Shown here: positions 42,780-50,720 of the stretch, in pieces | Layout of the letters: every line of letters starts with the position of its first letter | How positions within the stretch are numbered: the stretch's first letter is position 1 | Assembly (NCBI GenBank): GCA_035294325.1 | Contig: DATGLE010000210.1 | Coordinates: 3,155-67,154, forward strand | Source of the DNA: DATGLE01 sp035294325 | GTDB lineage: Bacteria > Chloroflexota > Ktedonobacteria > Ktedonobacterales > Ktedonobacteraceae | Length of the DNA: 64,000 nt | Reading direction: 5' to 3' | Notes under the pieces: generated by a model | Seen by the model: only the letters and a program-made list of their open reading frames with translations | Databases searched by the model: none | What the model was told of the DNA's origin: nothing | Translations under genes and position numbers: made by a program

Positions 42780-44468
42780 ATGGATACCAGCACAACATAC
42801 GATACACCTCCGGTTTCTCATCATCCGCACACCGCCTCTGGATGGCTTACTGCAAACCGCCTCAAGCGCGGAGTGTTCCTGTACTGGGCAGCTTTCCTCA
42901 CCCTGGGCGCCAGTATCGCCCATTGCATGGGTATCCTGCTCCAGACGCCGCAATCCGGCCTTCTGACGGCGCTCATCCTGATCGGCGCTCTTATCCAGGC
43001 GGTCAGTGCCGCCGGCGTCCTGCTATGGCCCACGCGCCGCTTGCTGATCGCAGCCGGAGTTGTCGATGGGCTTGCGCTGCTCCTCTGGCTGCTCGCCCGT
43101 GTGACCGGGCTGCCTGTCGGACTCACCCTCTGGCGTGCGGAATTCACCAGCGTCGCCGATATGTGGCTGCCTATGATGGAGGGGAGTGCAGCTTTCTTCT
43201 TCTTCAGCCTTGCGGCCCGTACCTGGACTCTATCCTCTCGACCCTGGCGCATCATCGTGGGCACGCTGCCTGCCCTGTTCCTGGTAGCTGTCTTGATCCT
43301 GGTGTCACTCAATCAGGCCATGGCAGCGCTCTTCTTCATAGCCCTCTTCACGGTCAGTGGCGCTATTCAAGGCAGCTTTGAATTCATCTTCCTGCCGATT
43401 CTGGGGCTTATCGTCCTCTTCCTGCTGCTGCGTCTGCTCCTCCCACGCCTGCGCGCGCGGACGCCCGGGGCATGGCCTGTCTCTCTGGGCCTCTTGCCTG
43501 TGCTGCTCATCACCAGCCTGCTGAGCTGGAATGCTGCTACTCAGAGCGCTCCGAGTGTGACCTGGTTCCCCGCGACTCAGGCGTCAACGGTCAGCGCACC
43601 CGCCGGGAAGATGACTACGCTGGAATATTGCGCTCCAGGCGGCGATCCACTGGCAATGGACCTCTCTGAACCAGCCGCCACCTTCGCCCGGCCCGTACCC
43701 ATCGTCTTCCATATTCATGGTGGGGAAGGGACCGTCGGGAATCGGCTGTTAACTGGTTCGGACCTCGATAGCGTCTACTTCGCTCGACTGCGCAGCAATC
43801 TGCTCGCTCACGGCTTTGCCGTCGGTTCGCTCGATTACCGTCTCGCCCCGGTGGGTGGCATGATCGAGCAGGTGATCGATGCCAAGTGCGCGGTGCGCTT
43901 CCTGCGTGCCCACGCCCGGGAACTGGGGATCGATCCGCAGCGCATCGGCGTCTATGGGGAAAGCGAGGGTGGGTATCTCGGCGCGATGCTGGGCCTCACC
44001 GGACGCGACGCGGGCTTCGACCAGGGCCAGTACCTCGATCAGTCGAGCGGCGTGCAGGCCGTGGTTGATATGTGGGGACCTACCGACCTCACCGACTGGA
44101 GGGGCACGTCGAGCTGGGTATACACGCTGGGCGAGGATCTGGGTGTGTCCAGGCAGGGCACGGACCTGAGGGCAGATCACATCCCGGCCAACGCCAGGAA
44201 GAACTATGCCAGCCCGGTCAGCTACGTTGCGCCAGGAGCCCCGCCTTTCCTGATCATCCAGGGATCCGACGACTGGTTTATCACGCCGCATCACTCTCAG
44301 AAGCTGGCGCGCCTGCTGGAAGCTGCCCGGGTGCCCACGACGCTCGTCATGGTGCAGCATGATGAGCACGGCCTGGCTGCTCCCACACCCGGTCAGGTCG
44401 AGCAGCCGAGTCCCGCCGCGCTGATCCAGATGATCCAGAATTTCTTCGTCAGAACGCTCGCGTCCTGA
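42780..44468 (+). CDS. Membrane protein with C-terminal alpha/beta-hydrolase (BD-FAE/esterase type)
   Basis: A 562-residue protein. Residues 1-250 contain about seven hydrophobic segments. From about 275 on there is an esterase domain: IVFHIHGGEGT (oxyanion HGG), LDYRLAPVGG, IGVYGESEGGYLGAM (nucleophile Ser in GxSxG), a DDWF acid motif and HDEHGLA (catalytic His). The domain lies after the last membrane segment and probably faces outside. It would cleave an ester at or beyond the membrane. It precedes the histidine kinase on the same strand with a palindromic element in the gap, so they may respond to the same envelope signal. Confidence 0.8.
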   Translation: MDTSTTYDTPPVSHHPHTASGWLTANRLKRGVFLYWAAFLTLGASIAHCMGILLQTPQSGLLTALILIGALIQAVSAAGVLLWPTRRLLIAAGVVDGLALLLWLLARVTGLPVGLTLWRAEFTSVADMWLPMMEGSAAFFFFSLAARTWTLSSRPWRIIVGTLPALFLVAVLILVSLNQAMAALFFIALFTVSGAIQGSFEFIFLPILGLIVLFLLLRLLLPRLRARTPGAWPVSLGLLPVLLITSLLSWNAATQSAPSVTWFPATQASTVSAPAGKMTTLEYCAPGGDPLAMDLSEPAATFARPVPIVFHIHGGEGTVGNRLLTGSDLDSVYFARLRSNLLAHGFAVGSLDYRLAPVGGMIEQVIDAKCAVRFLRAHARELGIDPQRIGVYGESEGGYLGAMLGLTGRDAGFDQGQYLDQSSGVQAVVDMWGPTDLTDWRGTSSWVYTLGEDLGVSRQGTDLRADHIPANARKNYASPVSYVAPGAPPFLIIQGSDDWFITPHHSQKLARLLEAARVPTTLVMVQHDEHGLAAPTPGQVEQPSPAALIQMIQNFFVRTLAS

Positions 44469-44481
44469 CTCCTCAGTGCTT

Positions 44482-44587
44482 GCTCGCGCCTGCGGCGCTC
44501 GCCTTGCAGGTGGTATGGAATGGGAAATGCGCAAAGCGCATTTCCCATTCCATACCACCTGACCTGGTGCGGCGGAGCCGCGCGACT
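44482..44587. repeat. Variable-stem palindrome flanked by both GC modules
   Basis: GCTCGCGCCTGCGGCGCTCG (44482-44501) precedes perfect 26-bp arms (44507-44532 and 44536-44561, loop AAA; core TGGTATGGAATGGGAAATG). A GGTGCGGCGGAGCCGCGCGA module follows at 44566. The first module is 18 of 20 identical to the inverted module at 17123-17142. A further GGTGCGGCGGAGCCGCAC copy is at about 44635. Confidence 0.82.
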
Positions 44588-44752
44588 GCCGGTCCGCGAG
44601 GGCGAGGAGGCAGAGCATCAGGCATACTCTCGATGGTGCGGCGGAGCCGCACAAAAATATACACATCGGATCCGGTAATCTTCATCATCTGCGCAATTAT
44701 CATGATGTGGTACGATAGTGCTGGCGGTACAAAACAGGGAGGTCTCAAAAAG

Positions 44753-45997
44753 GTGAAACAGATGCAGGGCAGCAATACCAACAAGATGCGCAAACCCTTG
44801 CATGGCAAGGGACGATCTCCTTATCTCGTCTGGCTCATATGGCTCGTCTGGCTGCCGCTTATTCCTCCTATTATCATTGCGCGCTTCCTCTCCCACGCTC
44901 CTTTGCCGGCTCTTATCATCTCTCTCGTCGGTATCGCACTCTTCTTCGGCATCTATCTCTGGATATCATGGCGGCACATACACCGGCTTGTCATCGATCC
45001 GACACCTCCAGCAGATATCGCCGACTGGCTGGCGACGCTCATGTTGACCATATTGAGTGTCGCTGTGACACTTTTCGACGGGAAGGAATGGATCATTCTG
45101 TTCTACTTTACAAGTGGCGATGCAGGGGCACGTCTCCCCACTGTTCGGGCAATTCAGGTGACGGGCGCGCTGCTGCCGCTCCTGGTGATCGTTGGACTGT
45201 TTCTGCATCTAGACTGGCTTATGATTGGGCAGGACGCTCTATTTATCGTTGTGATTGCTGGTATCAGCCTCACCATTATCCGGGCGATTACAACCAGTTG
45301 GGAATTGCACGACGCGCGAGAAGAACTGGCGCGTTTAGCCGTGACGACGGAGCGAACGCGTATTGCACGAGATCTGCATGATCTGCTGGGCCATAACCTC
45401 TCCCTCATCATACTTAAAAGCGAACTGGCCGGGCGCTTAATCAGCGTGGCGCCGGAAAGGGCACGCGTTGAGATCGGCGATGTCGAGCAGGCAGCACGTA
45501 GCACACTTCAGGAGGTCCGCGAAGTCGTTGCCAGCTACCGTCAGCCCACACTGTTGAACGAACTCCACAGCGCGCGGGAACTCTTAGCCGCGGCCGGTAT
45601 TGGCTATCGCTACGATGGGGGTGGGAACGATGAAGTGATGCTGCCAACCACGATTGAATCCGTACTCGCGTGGACCGTGCGCGAGGGTGTGACCAATATC
45701 ATCCGGCATAGCCGCGCCCACCATTGCCTGATTCGCATAACACGGGATCAGCATAATGTGCAGGTCGAAGTCATTGACGACGGAATCGGTGCCTCGCCGC
45801 CTGATGCCCAGCCGAAGGGTACGGCACTCACAGAAGGACAAGGCAAGGGAGGGCATGGCCTGCGCGGACTCGGTGAACGTGTGGAGGCGCTTGGAGGTCG
45901 GTTGGAGGCGGGACCTCATGCCGGCGCTGGCTTCCGCCTCGCTGTTTCGGTCTCCCTTGCACACAAAACAGGCTTACCCGGCACGGGCGCTGTTTGA
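44753..45997 (+). CDS. Sensor histidine kinase (NarL-type HisKA_3, DesK-like)
   Basis: A 414-residue membrane kinase. Four to five hydrophobic segments (LVWLIWLVWLPLIPPIII, LPALIISLVGIALFFGIYLW and others) are followed by a dimerisation helix RTRIARDLHDLLGHNLSLII holding the phospho-acceptor His, then the ATP lid REGVTNIIRHSRAHHC (N box), VEVIDDGIGA (G1) and GGHGLRGLGERVEALGG (G2). This matches DesK-type membrane sensors. A GTG at 44753 is chosen: GGGAGG is 10 nt upstream and the frame before it passes through a palindromic repeat. The response regulator follows after 37 bp. Confidence 0.86.
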   Translation: MKQMQGSNTNKMRKPLHGKGRSPYLVWLIWLVWLPLIPPIIIARFLSHAPLPALIISLVGIALFFGIYLWISWRHIHRLVIDPTPPADIADWLATLMLTILSVAVTLFDGKEWIILFYFTSGDAGARLPTVRAIQVTGALLPLLVIVGLFLHLDWLMIGQDALFIVVIAGISLTIIRAITTSWELHDAREELARLAVTTERTRIARDLHDLLGHNLSLIILKSELAGRLISVAPERARVEIGDVEQAARSTLQEVREVVASYRQPTLLNELHSARELLAAAGIGYRYDGGGNDEVMLPTTIESVLAWTVREGVTNIIRHSRAHHCLIRITRDQHNVQVEVIDDGIGASPPDAQPKGTALTEGQGKGGHGLRGLGERVEALGGRLEAGPHAGAGFRLAVSVSLAHKTGLPGTGAV

Positions 45998-46034
45998 GAA
46001 CCAGAAGCTTCGATGAAGAGAGGAGGAAACCGCT

Positions 46035-46640
46035 ATGATTCGTGTCCTGTTAGCAGAGGACCAGGCAATGGTTCGAGGAGCGCTTGCTGCTTTGCTCTCC
46101 CTGGAAGGCGATATCGAGATTGTCGCGGAAGTGGGACGCGGCGATGAAGTAGTCGTGGTGGCCCGCGCGACCCATCCTGATGTAGCGTTACTGGACATTG
46201 AGATGCCCGGCTGCGATGGCATCAGTGCCGCCGCCGCACTCCACAAGCAACTGCCGTCGTGCCGTGTGCTCATCCTGACTACATTTGGCCGCCCTGGCTA
46301 TCTACGGCGGGCTATGGAGAGCGGCGTGGTTGGCTTTCTCCTCAAGGATGCCCCCTCTGCTCAACTGGCTACAGCTATTCGGCGCGCCGTAGCGGGTGAG
46401 CGCGTCATCGATCCCACCCTGGCGCTGTCAGCGCTGAGTGAGGGCAACAATCCGCTCACCGAGCGGGAGTGCGCGGTCCTGGCGGCTGCCACGCACGGAG
46501 CGAGCATTGCCGAGATCGCTGCCTCGTTCGCACTCTCGGAAGGCACCGTGCGTAACTACCTCTCGGTAGCGATCCAGAAGCTCGGCGCACGCAACCGGGT
46601 TGAGGCAGCACATATTGCCAGGGAGAAGGGCTGGCTCTAA
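46035..46640 (+). CDS. NarL/DesR-type response regulator
   Basis: A 201-residue regulator. IRVLLAEDQAMVRGALAALL is the receiver start with its acidic pocket, VALLDIEMPGCDG carries the phospho-acceptor Asp, LILTTFGRPGYL the conserved Thr, and GFLLKDAPS the Lys. The C-terminal LuxR helix-turn-helix is LTERECAVLAAATHGASIAE to LSEGTVRNYLSVAIQKLG. It pairs with the histidine kinase just upstream. A target could be the esterase gene, whose upstream dyad fits this class (inference). AGGAGGA lies before the ATG. Confidence 0.9.
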   Translation: MIRVLLAEDQAMVRGALAALLSLEGDIEIVAEVGRGDEVVVVARATHPDVALLDIEMPGCDGISAAAALHKQLPSCRVLILTTFGRPGYLRRAMESGVVGFLLKDAPSAQLATAIRRAVAGERVIDPTLALSALSEGNNPLTERECAVLAAATHGASIAEIAASFALSEGTVRNYLSVAIQKLGARNRVEAAHIAREKGWL

Positions 46641-46655
46641 ACGCTGATCGCCCCA

Positions 46656-46684
46656 TTGACTTCTTGCGAAAACTCTGCTATCCT
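46656..46684 (+). promoter_or_regulatory. Promoter for the structured RNA / RNHCP transcript
   Basis: TTGACT (46656-46661), 17-nt spacer, TATCCT (46679-46684), 15 bp after the response-regulator stop. The transcript would start near 46691 and run about 500 nt before the RNHCP start codon. Confidence 0.5.
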
Positions 46685-46741
46685 TTGCACCAGGCAACGT
46701 ATAGCCTCTTGAAAGGTAGATGTTTGATGCACGTACCCATA

Positions 46742-47069
46742 CCCGGTGTTTGTGCGCAGTGAACTGCGAATAAACGACCGGGCCCGATAACTTGAGAACC
46801 GAAAAGAGACGTAGGACCTGTCACTTCCGGGCAGGTTCTGTTGTGCTTGCTCTCTAATCTCAGTTACAGGGTGCCTGGTTCTCCGGGCCAGATGGGTGCC
46901 GTTCCTCCATGTTGCCTTGTCTCACTCACCCCTGGCTTCTTTCTAGAAACAGTTCACTGCGCACGGGTTGTATTCCCCACACATGTCAGTAGCAGTATTG
47001 TCCCTTGAAGGGTACATTGTGCCCTTCATTCAAGGGAAGTCTCTTCAAGCCTGTTTCTAGAAAGGGGCC
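46742..47069 (+). ncRNA. Candidate structured leader RNA or riboregulator upstream of the RNHCP gene
   Basis: No protein is encoded here, yet the sequence is rich in pairings. P1 (46742-46782) pairs CCCGGTGTTT with AAACGACCGGG around an inner CGCAG-TGAA-CTGCG hairpin. Two short hairpins have similar loops (ACCTG..CAGGT at 46816; CTGG..CCAG at 46875). A nested hairpin occupies 47001-47037 (TCCCTTGAA / TTCAAGGGA). Two long-range helices share bases: A pairs 46752-46766 with 46950-46964 (15 bp, perfect), and B pairs 46934-46952 with 47051-47069 (19 bp including two G-U pairs). Helix A would also unfold P1, so alternative states are possible. It matches no riboswitch, T-box, RNase P, tmRNA or 6S signature I know. 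Confidence 0.5.
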
Positions 47070-47197
47070 TGTTTTATGTGTAAACAGCCATATTCTACAC
47101 CCACGATGGATCTCGTCCTTCGCGCGGCCACCGTTGCCGCGCCTTCGATCCTTGAGATGATGTCCCATCTATCGAAGCGAAATGAGGAGATCCAGCA

Positions 47198-47656
47198 TTG
47201 GGAAAAACATACCGTAACGCTCCATCCTGGAAGGAGGAGGCGACGGCCCGTCCACGCTGGCAGCGCAAGCAGCGGTCCTCTGCACAAGCAGCGTTCAAGT
47301 GCAGGCATTGCCATCGTTTTGTCTGTCCACCGGCTTCCGGCTCGCAGCACCGCAATCACTGTCCGTTCTGCCTGTTCTCGCGCCATGTTGATGACCGGCG
47401 ACCGGGAGATCGCTTGAGCACCTGCGGAGCCAGCATGCAGCCCATTGGCAGCTTCCAGCGGCCAGGCGGGGAGTATGTAATCATTCACCGCTGTGATGGC
47501 TGCGGGTTCGAGCGCTTCAATCGGATTGCTGCCGATGACGATTTCGACCTCGTGCTGTCCCTCCCTGTCCTTCCTCCACGGACCAGCCGTGAGATGAAGA
47601 CCGAACGGGTGGTACGAGAAGTCGGCGAGGAGCCTGGCACGCACCAGGTTGCATAA
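47198..47656 (+). CDS. RNHCP-domain zinc-binding protein
   Basis: A 152-residue protein with the RNHCP domain at about 33-118. It shows FKCRHCHRFVCPPASGSQHR leading into RNHCPFCLFSRHVD, then PGDRLSTCG, RPGGEYVIIHRCDGCGFERF and NRIAADDD. The Cys pairs make zinc fingers, and such proteins are small and basic, which suggests RNA or ribosome contact, though the family function is not established. The start is TTG at 47198, with GAGGAGA 7 nt upstream. A structured leader of about 500 nt precedes it. Overlapping frames on either strand show no recognisable sequence. Confidence 0.82.
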   Translation: MGKTYRNAPSWKEEATARPRWQRKQRSSAQAAFKCRHCHRFVCPPASGSQHRNHCPFCLFSRHVDDRRPGDRLSTCGASMQPIGSFQRPGGEYVIIHRCDGCGFERFNRIAADDDFDLVLSLPVLPPRTSREMKTERVVREVGEEPGTHQVA

Positions 47657-47814
47657 ATTGAACTGTGAGCGGGTGGTGCGGCGGGCAGACAGCGTTTGCC
47701 CCACCAGTACCGCCCTCTCGCAGTTACTTTCGCCGATGGGTTCGCAAGACAGCATGCTATATTCTTTAATAGCAGATGTCCGCAATACCAGGAGAAAGAA
47801 TGAGGAAGGATAGG

Positions 47815-48684
47815 ATGAAAATTTTCATAGCAGGAGCTACAGGCGTACTTGGCCGCGCCTTACTCCCTCTGCTCATTCAGCAAGGCTCTATCGTGCGCAC
47901 GATAGCACGGACACAGGAGAAAGTGCACGCACTGGAGCTGGCCGGCGTTGAGGCGGTGCAGGGCGACCTGCTGGCGCAAGAAACCGTGCGCCAGTTGCCC
48001 GATCTCATGGAGGGCTGTGATGCCGTGGCGCATATCGCGACTGCGATCCCCCGTGATAGGACAGCCCCCGGCGCCTGGGATGTCAATACGCGACTGCGCA
48101 CGGAGGGAACACGCGCGCTGCTCCAGGCATCGCTTGCCGCCGGGGTGCGCCGCTATATCCAGCAAAGCATTGTGATGGCATACCCCGACGGAGGCGATCA
48201 ATGGCTTGATGAAACGACTCCACTGGATGCCTCACCGGACAGGGCCTCGGTCAATGAACCTGTAATCGCGATGGAAGATATGGTCTGGGATGTCGCGCCC
48301 GAGCAGTTGCAGTGGTGTATTTTGCGCGGCGGCAATTTTGTAGGGCCAGAAACCATGCAGGATGACCTCATCGAGCAGTTGCGCGTCGGCAGGGTGACGG
48401 TTCCTTGCGATGGGCGCAATTTCATCTCGCTCGTCCACGTGGCCGATATGGCAACCGCCGTTATGGCCGCGCTGGAATCCGCGCCTGCCGGTTCCGTCTT
48501 CAATATCGTTGATGAACCTGTCCGTAATGGCGAGTACCTGGATCGCCTGGCCGCGATGTTAAACGTCCCGCCTCCACCGCGCGATCCTGCGCAGCCCTGC
48601 CCGCGATCTCAGCGATGCAGCAACCAGGCCGCCCGCAGCATCCTTGGCTGGACGCCCGTGCATGGCATCTGGCCGACGTTCTAA
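47815..48684 (+). CDS. NAD(P)-binding protein, extended SDR / NmrA-like epimerase family
   Basis: A 289-residue Rossmann protein starting MKIFIAGATGVLGRALLPLL. VQGDLLAQETV and AHIATAIPRDR are typical of extended SDRs, as are ILRGGNFVGPE and FISLVHVADMATAV. The catalytic YxxxK is not intact: the region reads QQSIVMAYPDGGDQW, with no Lys four residues after Tyr. Activity may be atypical, or it may be an NADP sensor like NmrA. The ATG at 47815 follows AGGAAGGA at close spacing; in-frame starts exist 24 and 39 bp upstream. Confidence 0.8.
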   Translation: MKIFIAGATGVLGRALLPLLIQQGSIVRTIARTQEKVHALELAGVEAVQGDLLAQETVRQLPDLMEGCDAVAHIATAIPRDRTAPGAWDVNTRLRTEGTRALLQASLAAGVRRYIQQSIVMAYPDGGDQWLDETTPLDASPDRASVNEPVIAMEDMVWDVAPEQLQWCILRGGNFVGPETMQDDLIEQLRVGRVTVPCDGRNFISLVHVADMATAVMAALESAPAGSVFNIVDEPVRNGEYLDRLAAMLNVPPPPRDPAQPCPRSQRCSNQAARSILGWTPVHGIWPTF

Positions 48685-48703
48685 GGCAGGAGATGAACAG
48701 AGA

Positions 48704-49441
48704 TCAAGCTTCGCCTTTCCTGACCGCCTGAGTCGCGCGTATCCGTATGAGGATATCCGCGGCAATGACGACGGCGAAGGCCACGGCAGGAAGGGCGAAC
48801 TGTGTCCAGGGGAAATGCTCAAGTAGCGGAGCCAGCCGGATATCGTCGAGGATCATATGCGCCGCCGTCCACGCCAGGACCAGGGCGGCCACGTCCAGCA
48901 GCCAGGGAAGGCGTCCGATCAGAGTGGCGATCAGCGCGCTTCCAAGCAACAGGAGGGTAATGCTCAGCAGCAATCCCGCAGCCAGCAGTGGCAGATTGCC
49001 AGCGGCCAGGGCGCCGATTGCCAGCACATTATCCAGGCTCATTGTCACATCAGCCACCAGAATTGTGAGCAATGCCGCCCAGAATCCCCTGTTCGCCGCC
49101 GCATTCGCCATCGCGAGCGGCTTACTGGCTTGCCTCTCTTCCGCGGGCCGGGCATCCGGCGCAGGCTTCGCATGATTTCTATCCAGCAGGAGTCGTATGG
49201 CGATCACCAGAAGCAGGCCCCCCCCAATCGCTTGCAGCAGCGGCAGGCGCAGCAGGAAGGTCGCCGCGAAGGCAAAGGCGATGCGCAGCAGGATGGCCCC
49301 CCCACCCCCCAGAATAATCGCCGACCAGCGCTGTCGCTTTGGCAAGCCAGCCGCAGCGGCCCCGATGACCAGAGCGTTATCGCCGCTCAAGACCAGATCT
49401 ATCAGAATAATACTCGCCAATGCCCCTAAAAATTCAAGCAC
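48704..49441 (-). CDS. TerC/YjbE-family integral membrane protein
   Basis: A 245-residue membrane protein with seven hydrophobic segments. It has the family's paired acidic motifs IDLVLSGDNALVIGAAAAGL in the first helices and VADVTMSLDNVLAIGALAAG in the middle, in an inverted-repeat arrangement. Members are linked to manganese or calcium export and to metal insertion into exported proteins. The start is GTG at 49441, with GAGGAG 9 nt upstream. A strong hairpin lies in its leader. It converges on the SDR gene. Confidence 0.85.
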   Translation of the reverse strand: MLEFLGALASIILIDLVLSGDNALVIGAAAAGLPKRQRWSAIILGGGGAILLRIAFAFAATFLLRLPLLQAIGGGLLLVIAIRLLLDRNHAKPAPDARPAEERQASKPLAMANAAANRGFWAALLTILVADVTMSLDNVLAIGALAAGNLPLLAAGLLLSITLLLLGSALIATLIGRLPWLLDVAALVLAWTAAHMILDDIRLAPLLEHFPWTQFALPAVAFAVVIAADILIRIRATQAVRKGEA

Positions 49442-49500
49442 GTATTTTACTCCTCACAACGCTTTGATAAGCGTGGATTGCTTCTTCTATAGAACAGAGT

Positions 49501-49552
49501 CAGCAGATGGGAAAAGGAGACCAACGACTGTCTCTCCCCTCCCCATCTGCTG
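49501..49552 (-). promoter_or_regulatory. Leader hairpin upstream of the TerC-type gene
   Basis: CAGCAGATGGG (49501-49511) pairs perfectly with CCCATCTGCTG (49542-49552), and an inner GGAGA/TCTCC pair extends it. It starts 60 nt before the TerC-type GTG. It lacks the conserved yybP-ykoY manganese riboswitch core, so only a generic leader hairpin is claimed. The rest of the 246-bp gap to the next gene shows nothing further. Confidence 0.5.
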
Positions 49553-49687
49553 TTGTAAGCATACGTGATGAGCGTAAGATGACTCTGAGGGCATGCTGAG
49601 ACGAGGCTGAGAGCGTCTGGTCCGCCGCGCCCCGATGGTAAGATTTTGACCGTGCAGGTGTGTTAGCGTAGGCCATCCTGCCTGGAG

Positions 49688-50701
49688 CTATGCTGGTCGG
49701 AGGGCGATCAAGGGCTTGGCGTCCAGTTTGCCGGCCGCCATCGCCTCCAGAAGCGCGGGCAGACTTTCGAGTGACTGCGGCGGAGCTGCCGTGTCTCCCG
49801 GGGAGAGCTTGCCGGAAGCGATGAGATCGATGGTTCGCGCGAAATCATGAGGGTGCTCGTAAATGAGCGCTCCACGTAGCTCAAGTTCGCTGCGCACAAA
49901 ACGGAGTGGATTGAGCGCGATATCTTCCGTTGCTATACCCACCAGTACGATGCGCGTCCCTTGAGGTGCCGCATCAAGGCACAGTTGCGTGGTAATCGAT
50001 AAGCCCGCGCATTCAAAGATCGCAACCACCCCGGCTTGCTCAAAAATAGTATGGGCTTCTCGCGCGTCGCTCGTGGCAAGGGCGCATATGGCCCCGGCAG
50101 CCAGAGCCGCACGGCGGCGCGTTTCGTTCGGCTCGATGGCTACCACATGGTGGCCCTGAGCAATCGCCACAGTAGCAAGCAGAAGGCCCACTCCTCCGCA
50201 GCCGATAATGGCGATGGGTGCGCCAGGTTCGACCTGCGCATGGCTCAGTGCGTGCATCGCTACCGCTGTCGGTTCAATCGTGACTGCATCGCTGAGCGCC
50301 AGGGCTTCTGGTATCGGCCAGGCAAAGCGTTCGGGTACGGTCACATAGTCGGCTAACCCACCCCAGCGTGTCAGGCCAATAGATTGTTTGTGCGCGCAGA
50401 TGCGCCCCAGCCTGCGGGTACACAGCGCGCACCTGCCACATGGGATATTTGGCTCAACGACGACCCGCTCACCCAGGCGCTGCGCCTGCACATCCTTCCC
50501 CGCTGCGACAATGCGCCCGGTGATCTCATGACCAAGCACCATCGGATACTCTACAGGTCTCTTGCCGGTATAACAATGAACATCGGTGCCACACAGCCCG
50601 ACGGCATCGACAGCAACGACGACTTCGTTCGCCGCCGGTTGTGGCACAGGGACACGCTCAATACTGAGTCTGCATGGCCCGTGTAGAACCGCAGCCCTCA
50701 T
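49688..50701 (-). CDS. Zinc-dependent alcohol/polyol dehydrogenase (threonine/sorbitol dehydrogenase-like MDR)
   Basis: A 337-residue zinc MDR enzyme. Catalytic zinc ligands are in VGLCGTDVHCYTG and LGHEITGRIV; the structural zinc loop is NIPCGRCALCTRRLGRIC; the cofactor fold is APIAIIGCGGVGLLLATVAI followed by VVAIEPNE (an acidic residue, so NAD is likely). It is the last gene of the LivKHMGF operon and may act on the imported compound. MRAAVLHGP at 50701 is taken as the start. A strong GAGGAGG stands 34 nt before it, with no normal start codon nearby except ATC, so initiation is unusual or the start may differ. Confidence 0.85.
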   Translation of the reverse strand: MRAAVLHGPCRLSIERVPVPQPAANEVVVAVDAVGLCGTDVHCYTGKRPVEYPMVLGHEITGRIVAAGKDVQAQRLGERVVVEPNIPCGRCALCTRRLGRICAHKQSIGLTRWGGLADYVTVPERFAWPIPEALALSDAVTIEPTAVAMHALSHAQVEPGAPIAIIGCGGVGLLLATVAIAQGHHVVAIEPNETRRRAALAAGAICALATSDAREAHTIFEQAGVVAIFECAGLSITTQLCLDAAPQGTRIVLVGIATEDIALNPLRFVRSELELRGALIYEHPHDFARTIDLIASGKLSPGDTAAPPQSLESLPALLEAMAAGKLDAKPLIALRPA

Positions 50702-50720
50702 TGTGGTTGGGAGATCTGTC

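Noticed and set aside
46691..47197. T-box, tmRNA, 6S RNA or RNase P RNA in the RNHCP leader
   Set aside because: None of their conserved strings (for example the T-box AGGGTGGNACCGCG or the RNase P GAGGAAAGTC core) is present.
47057..47785. A 242-codon minus-strand frame opposite the RNHCP gene
   Set aside because: The plus strand carries the conserved RNHCP motif and a good ribosome site; the reverse frame has neither.
49442..49640. yybP-ykoY manganese riboswitch ahead of the TerC-type gene
   Set aside because: TerC/YjbE genes often follow this riboswitch, and a GGGGAG string is present. However, the conserved two-loop core around GGGGAGUA is not seen; only a simple hairpin can be supported.
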